Shown here in pieces: positions 22,319 through 23,623 of a DNA stretch of 23,623 nt (position 1 is its first letter; the number at the start of each line of letters is the position of its first letter). This stretch comes from Autumnicola lenta (GTDB lineage Bacteria; Bacteroidota; Bacteroidia; Flavobacteriales; Flavobacteriaceae): the NCBI RefSeq assembly GCF_031846515.1, contig NZ_JAVRHO010000037.1, positions 1-23,623 on the forward strand, given 5' to 3'. The notes beneath the pieces were generated by a model. The model did no database searches and was not told the DNA's origin. It saw only the letters and a list, made by a program, of their open reading frames with translations. Made by a program: the position numbers and the translations under genes.

Positions 22319-23623
22319 ATGGCAAAAGCAGACATTGATTTTGAAAAAGAACTCTGGGATGCGGCGAACGAATTACGCGGCGCGGTATCTGAGAATAACT
22401 ATAAAAACTACATCCTTCCCCTTGTTTTCGTAAAGCACCTTAGCGAACGCTATGAGGTGGTGCGCGAGGAACTGAAGGAGCAGCTTAATGATCCCAAATC
22501 TGATTATTACACTACAGATAAGGAGGAGATCAATTACGTCCTGGAAGACCGGGATGAATACCGTTCCCGGAATACTTTTAAAATTCCTGAAACCGCTTCC
22601 TGGCAGTATTTAAAAGATAATACCGAGCAGGATGATATCAAGGTGAAAATAGATGATGCCTTTGATGTGATCCAGGAACTTTTAACGGGCTATAACCCTC
22701 AGCTGGTGAATATTTTGCCGCGGATCTTTGTGCGGAGTGAATTATCATCCAAACAAACCGGCGGAATTATCAACCTCCTCTCCCATCCTAAATTTTCTGA
22801 AAAGGAAAATCCCGAAAGCGATATCCTGGGCCGTATCTATGAATATTACATCGGTCGCTTTGCAATGGCGGAAGGTTCGGGTGCGGGGCAGTTCTTCACG
22901 CCCGGAAGTATTGTAAGGCTGCTGGTGGAACTATTGGAGCCTTACAAAGGCCGAATCTTTGATCCGGCCTGCGGAAGCGGCGGAATGTTTGTGCAGAGTT
23001 TGAAGTTCATCAAAGAACACGGCGGAAACAAAAAAGACATCGCGATCTACGGACAGGAAATGACCGCACAAACCTTGCGGCTGTGCCTTATGAACCTGAT
23101 GCTGCGGGACCTTTCTTTTGATATTAAACTGGGAAATTCCTTACTGGATGACAAATTTACAGACCTTAAAGCCGACTATATTATTGCTAATCCGCCATTT
23201 AATGTGAGCAACTGGCATCCGGAAGATCTGCCCGATGGCGATCCCAGGTTGTTTGGTCCCAAAGAAGAATTCACTACAGATGGCAGTGCCAATTATATGT
23301 GGATGCAAACCTTCTGGCAGCATTTAAGCGACACGGGGACTGCCGGGATTGTAATGGCAAACGGCGCGATGACCTCCAACAACAAGGGAGAGAAAAACGT
23401 GCGGCAGCATATGGTAGACAATTCTATGATAGATGCCATTGTTCGCCTGCCCGATAAACTGTTCCTCACCACCGGAATCCCCGCCTGCCTTTTCATCCTG
23501 AGCAAGAACCGCGACGGAAAAGGCGGCACCCACCGCAAGCGCAACAGCGAGATCCTGTTCCTGGACGCCTCCAAAATGGGCACAATGGCCAGCAGAAAAC
23601 TACGGGTTTTTAGTGATGATGAT
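22319..23623 (+). CDS. hsdM: Type I restriction-modification methyltransferase subunit HsdM (5' part, runs off the window)
   Basis: The open frame of 435 codons is uninterrupted to the window edge, so the C-terminus is missing. The start at 22319 begins MAKADIDFEKELWDAANELR, typical HsdM_N, with the N-terminal helical domain to about residue 170. The adenine methyltransferase part has the SAM-binding motif FDPACGSGGMF (Asp215 onwards) and the catalytic NPPFN (291-295), preceded by FFTPGSIVRLLVELL. HsdM methylates adenine in a bipartite site chosen by HsdS, and protects DNA from HsdR. No hsdS or hsdR lies in the window; they are expected downstream. The gene is visibly richer in G+C than all others here, a sign of separate origin. 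Confidence 0.93.
   Translation, partial: MAKADIDFEKELWDAANELRGAVSENNYKNYILPLVFVKHLSERYEVVREELKEQLNDPKSDYYTTDKEEINYVLEDRDEYRSRNTFKIPETASWQYLKDNTEQDDIKVKIDDAFDVIQELLTGYNPQLVNILPRIFVRSELSSKQTGGIINLLSHPKFSEKENPESDILGRIYEYYIGRFAMAEGSGAGQFFTPGSIVRLLVELLEPYKGRIFDPACGSGGMFVQSLKFIKEHGGNKKDIAIYGQEMTAQTLRLCLMNLMLRDLSFDIKLGNSLLDDKFTDLKADYIIANPPFNVSNWHPEDLPDGDPRLFGPKEEFTTDGSANYMWMQTFWQHLSDTGTAGIVMANGAMTSNNKGEKNVRQHMVDNSMIDAIVRLPDKLFLTTGIPACLFILSKNRDGKGGTHRKRNSEILFLDASKMGTMASRKLRVFSDDD

Overview
The window looks like the accessory genome of a marine-type Flavobacteriaceae/Bacteroidota bacterium. The evidence is a SusC/SusD pair, AT-rich spacers with weak Shine-Dalgarno sites, a TAnnTTTG-like -7 box, signal peptides ending in A-Q, and a Bacteroidota-style mobilization module. 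The genus cannot be fixed from sequence alone.

Layout. (1) 177-1658, minus strand: a three-gene HipB / HipS-like / HipT-like toxin-antitoxin set with operator-like repeats upstream. (2) 1805-4265, minus strand: a compact four-gene operon encoding an exported protein of unknown function, a protealysin-like M4 metallopeptidase, its emfourin-type inhibitor, and a four-helix membrane protein. (3) 4795-9204, plus strand: the replication and mobilization part of an integrative mobilizable element. It holds an excisionase-like HTH protein, a VapE-like ATPase broken by one in-frame amber codon, an iteron-like non-coding region, a toprim primase, a probable oriT, a MobC-like protein, a relaxase and a membrane protein. 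No integrase lies in the window. (4) 9754-20522, plus strand: a LacI-regulated polysaccharide or oligosaccharide utilization locus. It runs LacI regulator, an 822-residue secreted protein with a predicted (alpha/alpha)6 domain, SusC, SusD, a lipidated GH130 enzyme and an MFS sugar porter, and ends in a strong hairpin terminator. Three near-identical palindromes (GTAAAACGTTTTAC) mark regulator operators. (5) 20981-21900: a Xre-RES (ParS/ParT-type) toxin-antitoxin pair. (6) 22319 to the end: the 5' part of a type I restriction-modification hsdM gene, clearly richer in G+C than the rest.

How it fits together. In the utilization locus, SusD and SusC should capture and import a glycan across the outer membrane. 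The 822-residue protein and the GH130 lipoprotein would cleave it, and the MFS porter would take the released sugar into the cytoplasm. The GH130 member suggests a mannoside, and no endo-acting depolymerase is present, so a short or already processed substrate is likely. The locus is bracketed by two diverged copies of a ~160 bp structured repeat (9345-9504 and 20687-20848). The first copy sits directly after the mobilization genes, so the locus may be cargo of, or recombined into, the mobile element. Toxin-antitoxin pairs and a restriction system on both sides fit a genomic-island hotspot.

Most worth following up: the repeat pair around the utilization locus, the protealysin/emfourin operon with its two unknown partners, the 822-residue candidate glycosidase, the amber-interrupted VapE gene and the iteron-rich spacer next to it.
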